Below the pieces are notes generated by a model. That model saw only the letters and a program-made list of their open reading frames with translations, did no database searches and was not told the DNA's origin. A DNA stretch of 51,052 nucleotides from Firmicutes bacterium M10-2 (GTDB taxonomy: Bacteria > Bacillota_I > Bacilli_A > Erysipelotrichales > Erysipelotrichaceae). Each line of letters opens with the position of its first letter. Within the stretch, counting starts at the first letter, position 1. The stretch covers positions 1 through 51,052 of the forward strand of contig KE159697.1 of the NCBI GenBank assembly GCA_000403415.2. Reading direction: 5' to 3'. This document shows, piece after piece, positions 17,977-26,358 of this stretch. A program made the translations under genes and the position numbers.

Positions 17977-19251
17977 TTAGAGCATATCTTTTGGTTCGGA
18001 ACTTTCTTCATTAAGCCAATGCAGCTTAGCAAAAATATAGAAAGCCAATGACATGACCATTGCAACCAATGCCGCAAGAATCATTCCTGTCAGTGCCACA
18101 CTTCCAAACTGGATCGTGACTCCGGAAAGTCCGACAACAAATACAACCGAAGTCAGCATCATATTGACGCTGTTTCCGAAATCGACTTTCTCATCTACTA
18201 AAATACGAAGTCCGCTGACACCAATCATTCCGTAAAGTAAGAAAGAAATTCCGCCAATAACAGGGTTTGGAATCGTTTGGATCAAAGCAGCAAGAGGTCC
18301 GATAAACGAACAAATGATCGAAAGGATTGCAGCTCCCGCAATGACTTGCACACTATATACACCGGTCAAAGCCATAACTCCGATATTTTCCCCATAGGTT
18401 GTGGTTGGTACCGATCCGAGAAATCCCGAAAGCATTGTCGACAAGTTATCTCCAAGCAATGTGCGATCCAATCCCGGATTTTTGATGAGGTCACGACCGA
18501 TAATCTGACCTGTGACAACCTGATGTCCGATATGTTCCGAAGCAATAACAAGAACAACCGGCAAGATCATCAAGATCGCATTCAAGTTAAATTTCGGTGC
18601 CGTAAAGTTCGGAAGAGCAAAGAACGAAGCTTCCATAACCGGTGTGAAATCCACCATTCCAAGACATACAGCCGTTAAATAACCGGCAACAACTGCAATC
18701 AAGATCGGAATGACAGCCCAGAACTTTTTGAAACATACGCTCCCGATCACTGCCACAAGCAAAGTAACCATGAATACAATCACATTGTTCATGTTGATCA
18801 CTTCATCAAGAAGTCCTGCTGTGTTTGCTGCCGAACCGGCAAGTTCCAGACCAATCAAAGCAACAACAGGTCCCATTGCCGCAGGAGGAAGAACTACATC
18901 GATCCATTTAACTCCAAATTTTTTAATCACAAACGCAAGCAGACATCCAATAAAGCCGACCGCGATAAATCCACCCAACGCATATTCATATCCGAACTGA
19001 GCAATCACCGCATTTCCCGGAGCCAAAAACGCAAAGCTCGAGCCAAGATATGCGGGCGCTTTCCCTTTCGTAATCACGATAAACAACAAGGTTCCGATCC
19101 CGTTCATCAACAAGACGATTGCAGGATTGATCCCGAACAAAAACGGTACAAGTACTGTTGCCCCGAACATCGCAAACAAATGCTGAATACTCAAAGGCAA
19201 CATCATTTTAAATGGCACTTTTTCTTCAACTTGAATGATTCTTTTTGCCAT
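17977..19251 (-). CDS. uraA: Uracil permease, NCS2 family (UraA-like)
   Basis: A 424-residue nucleobase:cation symporter of the NCS2 family with about fourteen membrane segments. Features of the uracil branch are visible: SIQHLFAMFGATVLVP near residue 20, the substrate-binding region ASEHIGHQVVTG near residue 236, and the helix-10 motif SVPTTTYGENIGVMALTGV near residue 280. The ATG at 19251 follows AGAGAGGTC. The leader is short and I see no PyrR attenuator or riboswitch. It stands alone, with its own terminator, between two tRNA-Arg genes. Confidence 0.9.
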   Translation of the reverse strand: MAKRIIQVEEKVPFKMMLPLSIQHLFAMFGATVLVPFLFGINPAIVLLMNGIGTLLFIVITKGKAPAYLGSSFAFLAPGNAVIAQFGYEYALGGFIAVGFIGCLLAFVIKKFGVKWIDVVLPPAAMGPVVALIGLELAGSAANTAGLLDEVINMNNVIVFMVTLLVAVIGSVCFKKFWAVIPILIAVVAGYLTAVCLGMVDFTPVMEASFFALPNFTAPKFNLNAILMILPVVLVIASEHIGHQVVTGQIIGRDLIKNPGLDRTLLGDNLSTMLSGFLGSVPTTTYGENIGVMALTGVYSVQVIAGAAILSIICSFIGPLAALIQTIPNPVIGGISFLLYGMIGVSGLRILVDEKVDFGNSVNMMLTSVVFVVGLSGVTIQFGSVALTGMILAALVAMVMSLAFYIFAKLHWLNEESSEPKDML

Positions 19252-19330
19252 CTTAAGACCTCTCTTTCTTATTTCCATCCTATTTTATATCACTTTCCAT
19301 AGAACAATACAAACCGAACCGAAAAAAGAT

Positions 19331-19359
19331 TTGGAAAAATTAAAAAAATCGATTATAAT
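19331..19359 (+). promoter_or_regulatory. Promoter of tRNA-Arg(CCG)
   Basis: TTGGAA, a 17-nt spacer and TATAAT, ending 11 nt before the tRNA. Confidence 0.75.
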
Positions 19360-19370
19360 AATTAAGGAAT

Positions 19371-19447
19371 GCGCTCGTAGCTCAGTTGGATAGAGTATCA
19401 GATTCCGATTCTGAGGGTCGTAGGTTCGAGCCCTATCGAGCGCGCCA
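19371..19447 (+). tRNA. tRNA-Arg (CCG), CCA encoded
   Basis: Complete cloverleaf: acceptor GCGCTCG/CGAGCGC, discriminator G and encoded CCA. The anticodon loop TTCCGAT closed by CAGA/TCTG gives CCG. The T loop is GTTCGAGCC. Promoter and terminator are both adjacent. Confidence 0.94.
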
Positions 19448-19459
19448 TATAAAAAAATC

Positions 19460-19495
19460 AGAGGCTGAAACAACACTGTTTCAACCTCTTTTTTT
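19460..19495 (+). terminator. Terminator of tRNA-Arg(CCG)
   Basis: Stem AGAGG and TGAAACA pairing with TGTTTCA and CCTCT, with one internal mismatch, followed by T7. Confidence 0.85.
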
Positions 19496-19512
19496 ATAAA
19501 AGAGAATTATAA

Positions 19513-20779
19513 TTAAGAAAGAGAAATTTTCATCAAGTTTTAAAAGAGTTTAATCATTTATTAAAAATTGTTTATGAAGGCAGACACCATGAAGCAGCAT
19601 ATGTTTCTGATGAATTCGAAATATCGAACAAGGAATAAGCAATCTTGATAAAGAAAACAGAAACAAAATTGCCAATTTGTTTGGTTATGAACGATTTATG
19701 AACAACCTGAATCAAAGGAATCTGTACAAAAAAATATTGCAGCATATCCTTTATCTTCACTCTACGGCTCAAATTCAGAAAATGCTGGAATATTAAAAAA
19801 AATCTTAAAAAATGAAGAACTGCAATCTTCGTTTTTGTTTTTTCAATATTACTTATTGCATTTTTACTATTTGGTCTATACCGGAAAAGATTACGGAAAA
19901 CGAAAACAGCTCAAAAACATTATCGAAGAAAATTTGTATTTTTTCTCTAATGAAGAAATTGCGACCTTTTATGATTTGCTTTATATTGATGCTTCCGAAA
20001 ATGATCTTAATGAAAATGTGACTCATTTTTTATTGAAAGCGTATGATTACAATCCAAATTCATTTTTGATCAATATGCATCTTGTAATGAATTTACAAAG
20101 AAATCAATATTTGGTCAGTTCATTAACATATCTTGAAAACTGCAAACGATTGCTCTATTCAAACAACAGCATTTATCGGTTTATGCAAATCGGACTTCTG
20201 GAAGTAGCCGTCATGACAGATAACGGAGAAAGAGCTTCTGCTTTGCATTCTCTTTTTCGCCTTCTTCACGAAGCCGAGCAATACGATATCGAAAGTATGA
20301 AATCTTCTATTCTCGATAATATTGCATACACTTGTTTCGTTGACGAGGATTATATCAACACACTAAAGTATTCATTGCTTGCACTTGAAAAAAGAAACAA
20401 TACGAAGCTGGATCACTTTTTCTATATTGCCTTTTCGCAATATAAATTAAATAACTTAACAGCTTATGAACAAAATTTTATTTTTGCAAAAAAGATGCTT
20501 TTGGGCACACCCTATCTATATGATCTTTTATTCGGTCTGGATTCCTTGATCAAAAACGATTTAACCAAAGCAATCGAACACTTTGAAGTTGCCGCAAAAC
20601 ATACCGAAGAACGAATGATTTTAGATTGGTCCGTCTGGATCTGGAAATATCTTTGCGAGTTATTCCAGCAAACAAACAATTTTGAAAAATTTCTGTTTTA
20701 TCAGCAAAAAGTCGAAGAAATTTATCGAAGAAGGACATTACGCTTTTATCCGGAAAACGAAGAAAACTTGATTTTATAG
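19513..20779 (+). pseudogene. Decayed TPR-type (RNPP-like?) regulator gene
   Basis: The last open frame (from 19691 to 20779, about 362 codons, no ATG near its beginning) encodes a soluble helical protein with repeated helix pairs resembling TPR units (for example LLEVAVMTDNGERASALHSL, YINTLKYSLLALEKR). Upstream, two other frames continue the coding pattern (FHQVLKEFNHLLKIVYEGR and NLDKENRNKIANLFGYE), so at least two frameshifts have occurred. No N-terminal helix-turn-helix remains. The size and TPR character recall RNPP regulators (Rgg, PlcR, Rap), but this is a weak inference; the protein could be any TPR protein. A short peptide ORF lies downstream, as in RNPP loci. Confidence 0.5.
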
Positions 20780-21003
20780 GAGAAAGAGAAAGTCATTTTC
20801 GTTAAACTTCAAAAGAATTACTATTTTATACTTTATAAATCACCAAAAGTTTTCGATAATTACCAATAAATTAAGCCAATATATTGCACATAAATAATAC
20901 ACTGTGATATTTTTATGATAAATAGTATAAGAGAACAAAATTTAATGAGAAGCCCGGGTTATTTCATCTCTTATCCATTAAAAATATTGATTAGGAGAAT
21001 ATT

Positions 21004-21081
21004 ATGAAACTTTTTATTACTTTTTTATGCTCTTTTAGCAAATCCGTATGTAAATTCTCTTTGAGAAATGAGGAAATGTAA
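21004..21081 (+). CDS. Possible 25-residue peptide gene
   Basis: An ORF of 25 codons starts with ATG seven nt after TTAGGAG. The peptide begins MKLFITFLCSFSKSVCKF: a lysine, a hydrophobic stretch and two cysteines, like a short secreted or membrane peptide. Its stop codon lies one nt before the start of the small membrane protein gene, whose ribosome binding site is inside it. Translation coupling or a signalling peptide are both possible. Confidence 0.4.
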   Translation: MKLFITFLCSFSKSVCKFSLRNEEM

Positions 21082-21082
21082 A

Positions 21083-21325
21083 ATGAACTCACAAGATAAT
21101 CTAAAGGATTTCAAAACCCTAAGTTATTTATGCCTTGCCAGCGGAATCATCTCCTTTTTCATGAACTATTATGCCGGAAGCTCTTTGATCGGACTTGCCA
21201 TGTTTATTTACATTTGGATCAAATACAAACAAAGAAATATATTCATGACTTTAGGTCTTGTCTTTTCCCTAGTCACCCTGCTGTTGTATGTCCTTTCGAT
21301 TTTCAAAAATTCAGGGCTTGCATAA
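21083..21325 (+). CDS. Small membrane protein, 80 residues
   Basis: A short hydrophobic protein with three likely membrane segments (LSYLCLASGIISFFMNYYA, SLIGLAMFIYIWI, and IFMTLGLVFSLVTLLLYVLS) and a short charged N-terminus. The ATG at 21083 follows GAGGAAATG; an ATG 15 nt upstream is possible but lacks a site. The pattern resembles DUF4190-type small membrane proteins, without a safe family call. It has a clear terminator. The preceding 25-codon ORF ends one nt before it. Confidence 0.7.
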   Translation: MNSQDNLKDFKTLSYLCLASGIISFFMNYYAGSSLIGLAMFIYIWIKYKQRNIFMTLGLVFSLVTLLLYVLSIFKNSGLA

Positions 21326-21329
21326 AAAG

Positions 21330-21375
21330 AAACCCATCCGCAAAGATCTCTCTTTGTACAGATGGGTTTTTTCTT
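21330..21375 (+). terminator. Terminator of the small membrane protein gene
   Basis: Stem AAACCCATC/GATGGGTTT with an inner CAAAG/CTTTG helix, then a run of T. It also stands at the end of the convergent ATP-grasp gene and may serve both. Confidence 0.85.
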
Positions 21376-21381
21376 TGATTT

Positions 21382-22704
21382 CTACTCCTCATCTTTTAAC
21401 AAAAACAAGGTTGCCACTGTCTTTTCATTGTATTGAGTCGAAATAACTCCTGAATCACTCATGCGTGAATATACACCCGCAAAGACGCCATTGTATGTAT
21501 ACAAACCTGTCAAATTCGAATACATCATCCAATGATCGTGATTGACTAAATCAATATTTTCCGATTTGAATGGCGGAATGTATTCTTGGGCAATGTAATC
21601 ATGATCCACAAAATCATAAAGTACTTTAGTCCAGCGATGCGAGTCAAGATCGCATCCCGCCCAAACCCCTTTCGCCGCATAGGAATCTTTCGGTTTAATG
21701 ATCCAGTTGTCCTTTTGTAAAGCAATCTTATTGGCCACCTCAAGCGTAAGATCGTACGTTTTCGGCAAATGCTCATCTAAAAAAGCACACTCTTCCTTTG
21801 TAAAATACGCCCTCATCTTTTCATTGAACAGAACTTGATTAATACACTTATGATGAACAATCTGCGTCTGGAAAGCTCCGATCAAAATGACATTTCCGTC
21901 CTTTACACATTGAATGAAATCCTCTTTCAGTTCGTCATAATGTTCCATGACATCTTTCGTTACTGCACGACGGTAAATCGCATCGAAAGTCGTATTCGTC
22001 TTTGAATTGACAAGCTTGCTTCCATCGTATTTCAGATCTCGGATATCGACCACTTCGCATACGAACCCCCGATCGCAAAACAACTTTTCAAACTGATACA
22101 ATTCACTCAAATACGCATTTTCCAAAAAGTCTACGATCGCAATGTGCGGATCAGTCTTGGCATTTTTGCTTGAAGCATAAGTCAGCAAGAACGCATCCAC
22201 CCACGCTTCCATGAGTTCCGGGATCTCCGCTTTCGGCTTCAACGCCATATATGCATTATTCAAATCAAGAAATTCATTCAACCGTCTATTTTCATTCATT
22301 GCACTCGTTCCATCCGTATTGAACTCGCAAAAATGAAACTCTTTCATGTTCTCGTCAAAAAACACATCAATACGGCAAATCGGAATCGGAATCGGATAAA
22401 GCGGCTCCAATAAAATCAGTTCTTCAAGCTCCTTTGAAAACGGAAACAGTTTTCGAATCTGTTGATCGGTACGATAGGCATCGATTACCTTTCGAAAAAT
22501 CGTATACGTCTGATCCACGATCCTCTCGAACCGATGCTTGTCTTCCTGATCGAAAAATTTAGGAATATGCAATGTTCTCGTATAATTGCCGTTTCCGGCA
22601 TTCAATTCACTATCCTGTATAGCCATTGTGATCTTGAGCGCACTCTCCTTACTTTCGATCCAATGACCATCTATATATTTCTTAAATTTCTTAAATTCAT
22701 CCAT
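21382..22704 (-). CDS. ATP-grasp ligase, glutathionylspermidine synthase-like
   Basis: A 440-residue protein that looks like an ATP-dependent carboxylate-amine ligase of the glutathionylspermidine synthase / circularly permuted ATP-grasp type. FHFCEFNTDGTSAMNE near residue 125 resembles the acidic substrate loop of that family, and NWIIKPKDSYAAKGVWAG near residue 345 resembles an ATP-grasp nucleotide loop. It starts three nt after the stop of a glutamate-cysteine ligase gene, so it probably adds a second group (an amine or amino acid) to gamma-glutamylcysteine. It is not a recognisable GshB. The product is unknown; this assignment is from motif recall only. Confidence 0.65.
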   Translation of the reverse strand: MDEFKKFKKYIDGHWIESKESALKITMAIQDSELNAGNGNYTRTLHIPKFFDQEDKHRFERIVDQTYTIFRKVIDAYRTDQQIRKLFPFSKELEELILLEPLYPIPIPICRIDVFFDENMKEFHFCEFNTDGTSAMNENRRLNEFLDLNNAYMALKPKAEIPELMEAWVDAFLLTYASSKNAKTDPHIAIVDFLENAYLSELYQFEKLFCDRGFVCEVVDIRDLKYDGSKLVNSKTNTTFDAIYRRAVTKDVMEHYDELKEDFIQCVKDGNVILIGAFQTQIVHHKCINQVLFNEKMRAYFTKEECAFLDEHLPKTYDLTLEVANKIALQKDNWIIKPKDSYAAKGVWAGCDLDSHRWTKVLYDFVDHDYIAQEYIPPFKSENIDLVNHDHWMMYSNLTGLYTYNGVFAGVYSRMSDSGVISTQYNEKTVATLFLLKDEE

Positions 22705-22707
22705 GTT

Positions 22708-23910
22708 CTATTTACTCTCTTCAAAAATATGATGGCGCATGTTCACCAATCGTTCAAACTTCATTAAATACTCTTGTTCTTGCGGACACAATCCCTGCTT
22801 TGCCCGTGCAATCATTTCTCTTAGCACATCCTGCAAAACCGAACCGTAAACCGGTGCATCCCATTGTTTTTCTTCAATCTGCGTTTTGTAAGTATGAAGT
22901 TGATCAATCGTGCAATCTTTCGCTTTATCCGTATAATATCTCACATTCCCTTGATTGTAAAACAGACCTTTGATCAACGCACAATACGCAATCACCCACT
23001 CCAAAGGCATACAGTCTGCCGAACGGATTTCGATAAATTGCTTAACCCGAACGAACGGAAAAACCATCGACAAGTAATGCGCAATCATTTCATCGGACCA
23101 TCCGTATTGCTCGGCAACCTCTTTACACGTCTTGTTGTTTGCGCTTGTCATTTGTTCGCCATCCCGTATTACGATCAAAGGAACATTTTCCACCCAGTCG
23201 GCATACGCTTCAAAACTCATCTCCGGGCTCAATGCTTTCGGCATATATCCCGTACGTTGCGGATCCGTATGCTCCCAAATCGAATCACGAAGAAAAACAT
23301 CCTTATTTTTTGTTCCTTCATAATACAAAGTATTGCTTGTCAGAAACGAAAACAGCAAATGCAAATAATTGGCCATCGCATACTTTCTTACAAAATCCGC
23401 TTCATCCGTATAATCGATCGACACATGAACGGCAGCCGTCCCTTTCATCATTTCATGACCACGTTCACCGCTTTTTTTGAACCATTTCTCCATCAGCTCA
23501 TACCGCTTTTTCATGATCCGTTCAACTTCATCGACAGAAACTGTCGGCAGACCACCCGAATAAACAATTTCATAACCATGATCATCCAAATATTTCAGGA
23601 TTGGTTTCATTGCTTCTCCATACCACAATTTGATTTGCTCAAGATCATCTGTATAGCGAAAAGAAAGCTCAAGCTGACAGCCCGGCTCCAAAGTCAACAA
23701 GGTCGTATCCGATTCAAGCGCAATCACATGACCTTCTTCAAAATACGCTTCATCGTAAAAGGGTCTTAGCGACATAAGCAATTTTGAAATCTCATCATAA
23801 GGCATAGGATGCCCCGTTTTTTTATCCAGAACAAAATGCTCGATCTCCACACCTAAAGCACGAGAATCTTTTTTTGCGCCTTTTTTGAAATACTCAACAA
23901 GCGGCATCAT
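22708..23910 (-). CDS. Glutamate-cysteine ligase (GCS2-like)
   Basis: A 400-residue glutamate-cysteine ligase family enzyme, which joins glutamate gamma-carboxyl to cysteine using ATP. The metal/glutamate motif GVEIEHFVLD (residues 20-29), the motif TLEPGCQLELSF near residue 73, the histidine region GTAAVHVSIDY near residue 153 and the late motif IEIRSADCMPLEW near residue 312 follow the plant/GCS2-type pattern. The start codon lies 17 nt inside the DJ-1-like gene. Being tightly coupled to an ATP-grasp gene, it probably provides gamma-glutamylcysteine for a two-step thiol pathway. Confidence 0.82.
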   Translation of the reverse strand: MMPLVEYFKKGAKKDSRALGVEIEHFVLDKKTGHPMPYDEISKLLMSLRPFYDEAYFEEGHVIALESDTTLLTLEPGCQLELSFRYTDDLEQIKLWYGEAMKPILKYLDDHGYEIVYSGGLPTVSVDEVERIMKKRYELMEKWFKKSGERGHEMMKGTAAVHVSIDYTDEADFVRKYAMANYLHLLFSFLTSNTLYYEGTKNKDVFLRDSIWEHTDPQRTGYMPKALSPEMSFEAYADWVENVPLIVIRDGEQMTSANNKTCKEVAEQYGWSDEMIAHYLSMVFPFVRVKQFIEIRSADCMPLEWVIAYCALIKGLFYNQGNVRYYTDKAKDCTIDQLHTYKTQIEEKQWDAPVYGSVLQDVLREMIARAKQGLCPQEQEYLMKFERLVNMRHHIFEESK

Positions 23911-24439
23911 AATAAATCGAAGCTTTCACTTGGTCGGTATGTTCTTTTCCGCAAAGTTTTTCCATGATCGCAAACGCGAACTCAATCGCAGCAGCAGCAG
24001 AAATTCCCGTAATCAGATTTCCATCCGTCACAGTGTATTCATAATGATACGTTCCGCCAAAATTTTCATTGAGTTCTTTGAAACATGTATAATTCTTTCC
24101 TTCAAGAAGTCCCATCTTTCCTAAAATTGTCGGCGCAGCACAAATGGCCGCCACAACCTTTTCATCCTTTACCACTTTCTCGATCACTGTTTTTACACTT
24201 TCGTTGTTTTCAATCTTTTTATAATGCGGTCCTCCCGGAATGATCAGACAATCGATCGAATCAAAATCGTATTCATCCATCGGTATGGCCGGAGAATATG
24301 TCACGCCAAATCGCCCGGTCACTTCATGCCCTTTTACACTGACAACATCCACATCGACATTTCCTCTTCGCAAAAGCGCAATCGGACCCATTGCTTCCAG
24401 CTCTTCAAATCCGTTATCCATTAAAATAGCACATTTCAT
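23894..24439 (-). CDS. DJ-1/PfpI family protein
   Basis: A 181-residue protein of the DJ-1/ThiJ branch. The glutamate-containing start DNGFEELEA (residues 8-16) and the nucleophile elbow AAICAAPTIL near residue 100, with a conserved cysteine, are typical of DJ-1-like glyoxalase III or deglycase proteins. The ATG at 24439 follows AAGAGGTGATTA and an extended -10 box (TGGTATACT). It leads a three-gene operon with the ligase genes, which suggests a role in handling reactive aldehydes or thiol stress. The enzyme activity itself is not proven by sequence. Confidence 0.85.
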   Translation of the reverse strand: MKCAILMDNGFEELEAMGPIALLRRGNVDVDVVSVKGHEVTGRFGVTYSPAIPMDEYDFDSIDCLIIPGGPHYKKIENNESVKTVIEKVVKDEKVVAAICAAPTILGKMGLLEGKNYTCFKELNENFGGTYHYEYTVTDGNLITGISAAAAIEFAFAIMEKLCGKEHTDQVKASIYYDAAC

Positions 24440-24552
24440 TTTAATCACCTCTTTGCATCCAGTATACCAAAAACATCCGAAATTTAACCGTGAAAGCATT
24501 TTGGGAGTGATTTTTTAATTTCCCCTTTATAATGGGGACAGGAGGAGATTTT

Positions 24553-25086
24553 ATGAATAATTTTTTTAGACAAAGTAATTCCAATTTGCGCATTTTCGCG
24601 TTAATATACATCGTTTTTGGATTCATTCTTTGTTTTTTCAACAAAAATATCTTGATCAATGCGGCAAGAATTATCGGAATCGTTTTGTTCGCTTATGGAG
24701 TCTATCAATTGTTTATTTATTTTTCTCAGCGCATTGCTGCCACGACCGTATCGCTTTTTAGCGGAATACCATGTACTTTGATTGGTGCGTTTATGTTCTT
24801 TTCTCCCCAATCGATCGTGGCCGTATTGCCGGTACTCGCCGGATTTATATTGATTGTCAACTCAGTCATGCAAATGCAGAAATCCTTTATATTAAAAGAC
24901 CATCACTATGACAACTGGATCTGGAATTTCGGAATTAGTCTGATCACATTGATCGGAGGACTCATCATCCTGTTACGCCCAATCCAAACGCTCGCATTCA
25001 TCTTGCAGCTTGTCGGTATTTGTTTGATCATAGAAGGAGTGATCATGCTCTTCAACGAACATGAAATCAACAAATACGTATCATAA
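24553..25086 (+). CDS. DUF308/HdeD-like membrane protein
   Basis: A 177-residue protein with six hydrophobic segments arranged as repeated helix pairs, the pattern of HdeD/DUF308 proteins (IFALIYIVFGFILCFF, ILINAARIIGIVLFAYGVY, and so on). AGGAGGAG lies six nt before the ATG at 24553. A -10-like TATAAT at 24528-24533 sits between CCCC and GGGG arms. The Rrf2 regulator follows after 16 nt, so both are probably one unit. In enterobacteria HdeD belongs to acid resistance; no function is claimed here. Confidence 0.8.
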   Translation: MNNFFRQSNSNLRIFALIYIVFGFILCFFNKNILINAARIIGIVLFAYGVYQLFIYFSQRIAATTVSLFSGIPCTLIGAFMFFSPQSIVAVLPVLAGFILIVNSVMQMQKSFILKDHHYDNWIWNFGISLITLIGGLIILLRPIQTLAFILQLVGICLIIEGVIMLFNEHEINKYVS

Positions 25087-25102
25087 TTCAAGGGGGTATT
25101 TC

Positions 25103-25516
25103 ATGAAAATCTCGGCAAAAGGCAGATACGCCATCCTAATGCTTGTTGATCTTGCCGAACACCATGATCAAGGATTCGTATCCTTAAAAGAAATCGCAAA
25201 TAGGCAAGGCATTTCCAAAAAATACTTAGAGCAAATCGTAATCTCGCTCAATCCGCTTCATTTGCTCGCATCCAACCGAGGATATCAAGGAGGGTACTTG
25301 TTACAAAAGGATCCCTCCACAGTATCTGTTTGGGAAATCCTAAACGAAACCGAAGAATCGGTCGTCCCTGTCACAGGTATGAGAAAAGAAAACTGTGCAA
25401 ATACTTGCGCAGCCCAATGGCTTTGGAAAGGATTAAACGATGTAACCGAAGAATATCTTCGGTCGATCACCCTGCAAGACCTTGTTGACCACGAAACAAA
25501 AGGAGCTCTGAATTAG
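25103..25516 (+). CDS. Rrf2 family transcriptional regulator
   Basis: A 137-residue Rrf2 protein. It has the winged helix with SAKGRYAILMLVDLAEH at the start, recognition region GISKKYLEQIV near residue 40 and wing GYQGGYLL near residue 70. In the dimerisation region there are two cysteines only (ENCANTC), short of the three-Cys cluster set of IscR, so an iron-sulfur cluster is uncertain; CymR-like cysteine-responsive regulators use no cluster. The ATG at 25103 follows AAGGGGGT. A glutamate-cysteine ligase operon lies just upstream on the other strand and could be a target. Confidence 0.88.
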   Translation: MKISAKGRYAILMLVDLAEHHDQGFVSLKEIANRQGISKKYLEQIVISLNPLHLLASNRGYQGGYLLQKDPSTVSVWEILNETEESVVPVTGMRKENCANTCAAQWLWKGLNDVTEEYLRSITLQDLVDHETKGALN

Positions 25517-25527
25517 GGCCTTCAATG

Positions 25528-25566
25528 ACAGCAGCTTAAGGAAAAATTCTTAGGTTGCTGTTTTTT
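25528..25566 (+). terminator. Terminator of the DUF308-Rrf2 unit
   Basis: Outer stem ACAGCA/TGCTGT and inner TAAG/CTTA, followed by T6. Confidence 0.75.
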
Positions 25567-25587
25567 GGTAAAAACCGAAAAATATCC

Positions 25588-26358
25588 TCATTCTTCATTT
25601 TGAGCCGCAACGTACATATTCTCTAAATCTTCCAAGATCAATTCTTTCGTACGACCAATAATTCCAAGCTTTTTGACCTCAATATTTTCATCACTCATTT
25701 TTATAATAAAGTCTTTTATATCATTTAAAACACTTTTCGGAGTAAAAATTCTTTGATTTAAACTAATTAATTCAGTTAATCGAAAAACATCATTTTTATG
25801 CTTTTTAATATTTTTAGAATCAACATGCTCACCTTTTCGTTTTCTTTCTGTTAAATCAAGCCAAGCTTTGGCTTTAAAGGGAATCAAATATTCAGGTCCC
25901 AAGACCGTGATTCCATCAACAACAAGTTTCCCTTGTTTTAAGAATTTGTAATAATCATCATCCAGAAGAATTGCAGACAAACTCGAAATATTTTCATCAA
26001 AGGGCAATGGAGTGAAAATGGCATCTTCAGGAAGTTTGATTACATCCGGTTTGCGTGTAAAAAGTTCGATCATTGCCGGATATTCTTTCGATCTAGGGCG
26101 AGTAAAACGATAAAATTGAGGTGTTCCCGAACTCTTATTACAATGCTGATAATCAGCCATTTCAATGTATTCCCAAAACTTTTTTCCAAAATCAGCATCA
26201 ATCGCTTCGACAATTAAAACCAAATCAATATCTTTTGTAGCACGAAAATCCAATCCTTCCGAACTCATCAAAATATCGCAGGCTGTTCCACCAATAATCG
26301 TATATTGATCTTCATTCCCTGCAAACCATTCTTTAAAACTTTCAATTCCAATCACCAT
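25588..26358 (-). CDS. Nucleotidyltransferase-fold toxin-like protein (AbiEii type)
   Basis: A 256-residue protein with the nucleotidyltransferase signature: IIGGTACDIL near residue 22 followed by ATKDIDLVLI, giving the glycine pair and the two catalytic aspartates. The pattern matches AbiEii/AbiGii-type toxins, which modify tRNAs, though the group is broad. The ATG at 26358 follows GGAGG at 11 nt and overlaps the upstream regulator gene by seven nt (stop TGA within ATGGTGA), so toxin and regulator are coupled. No activity is proven. Several stretches are AT-rich compared with neighbours, in keeping with acquired DNA. Confidence 0.7.
   Translation of the reverse strand: MVIGIESFKEWFAGNEDQYTIIGGTACDILMSSEGLDFRATKDIDLVLIVEAIDADFGKKFWEYIEMADYQHCNKSSGTPQFYRFTRPRSKEYPAMIELFTRKPDVIKLPEDAIFTPLPFDENISSLSAILLDDDYYKFLKQGKLVVDGITVLGPEYLIPFKAKAWLDLTERKRKGEHVDSKNIKKHKNDVFRLTELISLNQRIFTPKSVLNDIKDFIIKMSDENIEVKKLGIIGRTKELILEDLENMYVAAQNEE

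Noticed and set aside
24520-24540. CCCC-TTTATAAT-GGGG as an operator of the DUF308 gene
   Set aside because: The arms are only four bases and no regulator or conserved site is evident; may be chance around a -10 box.
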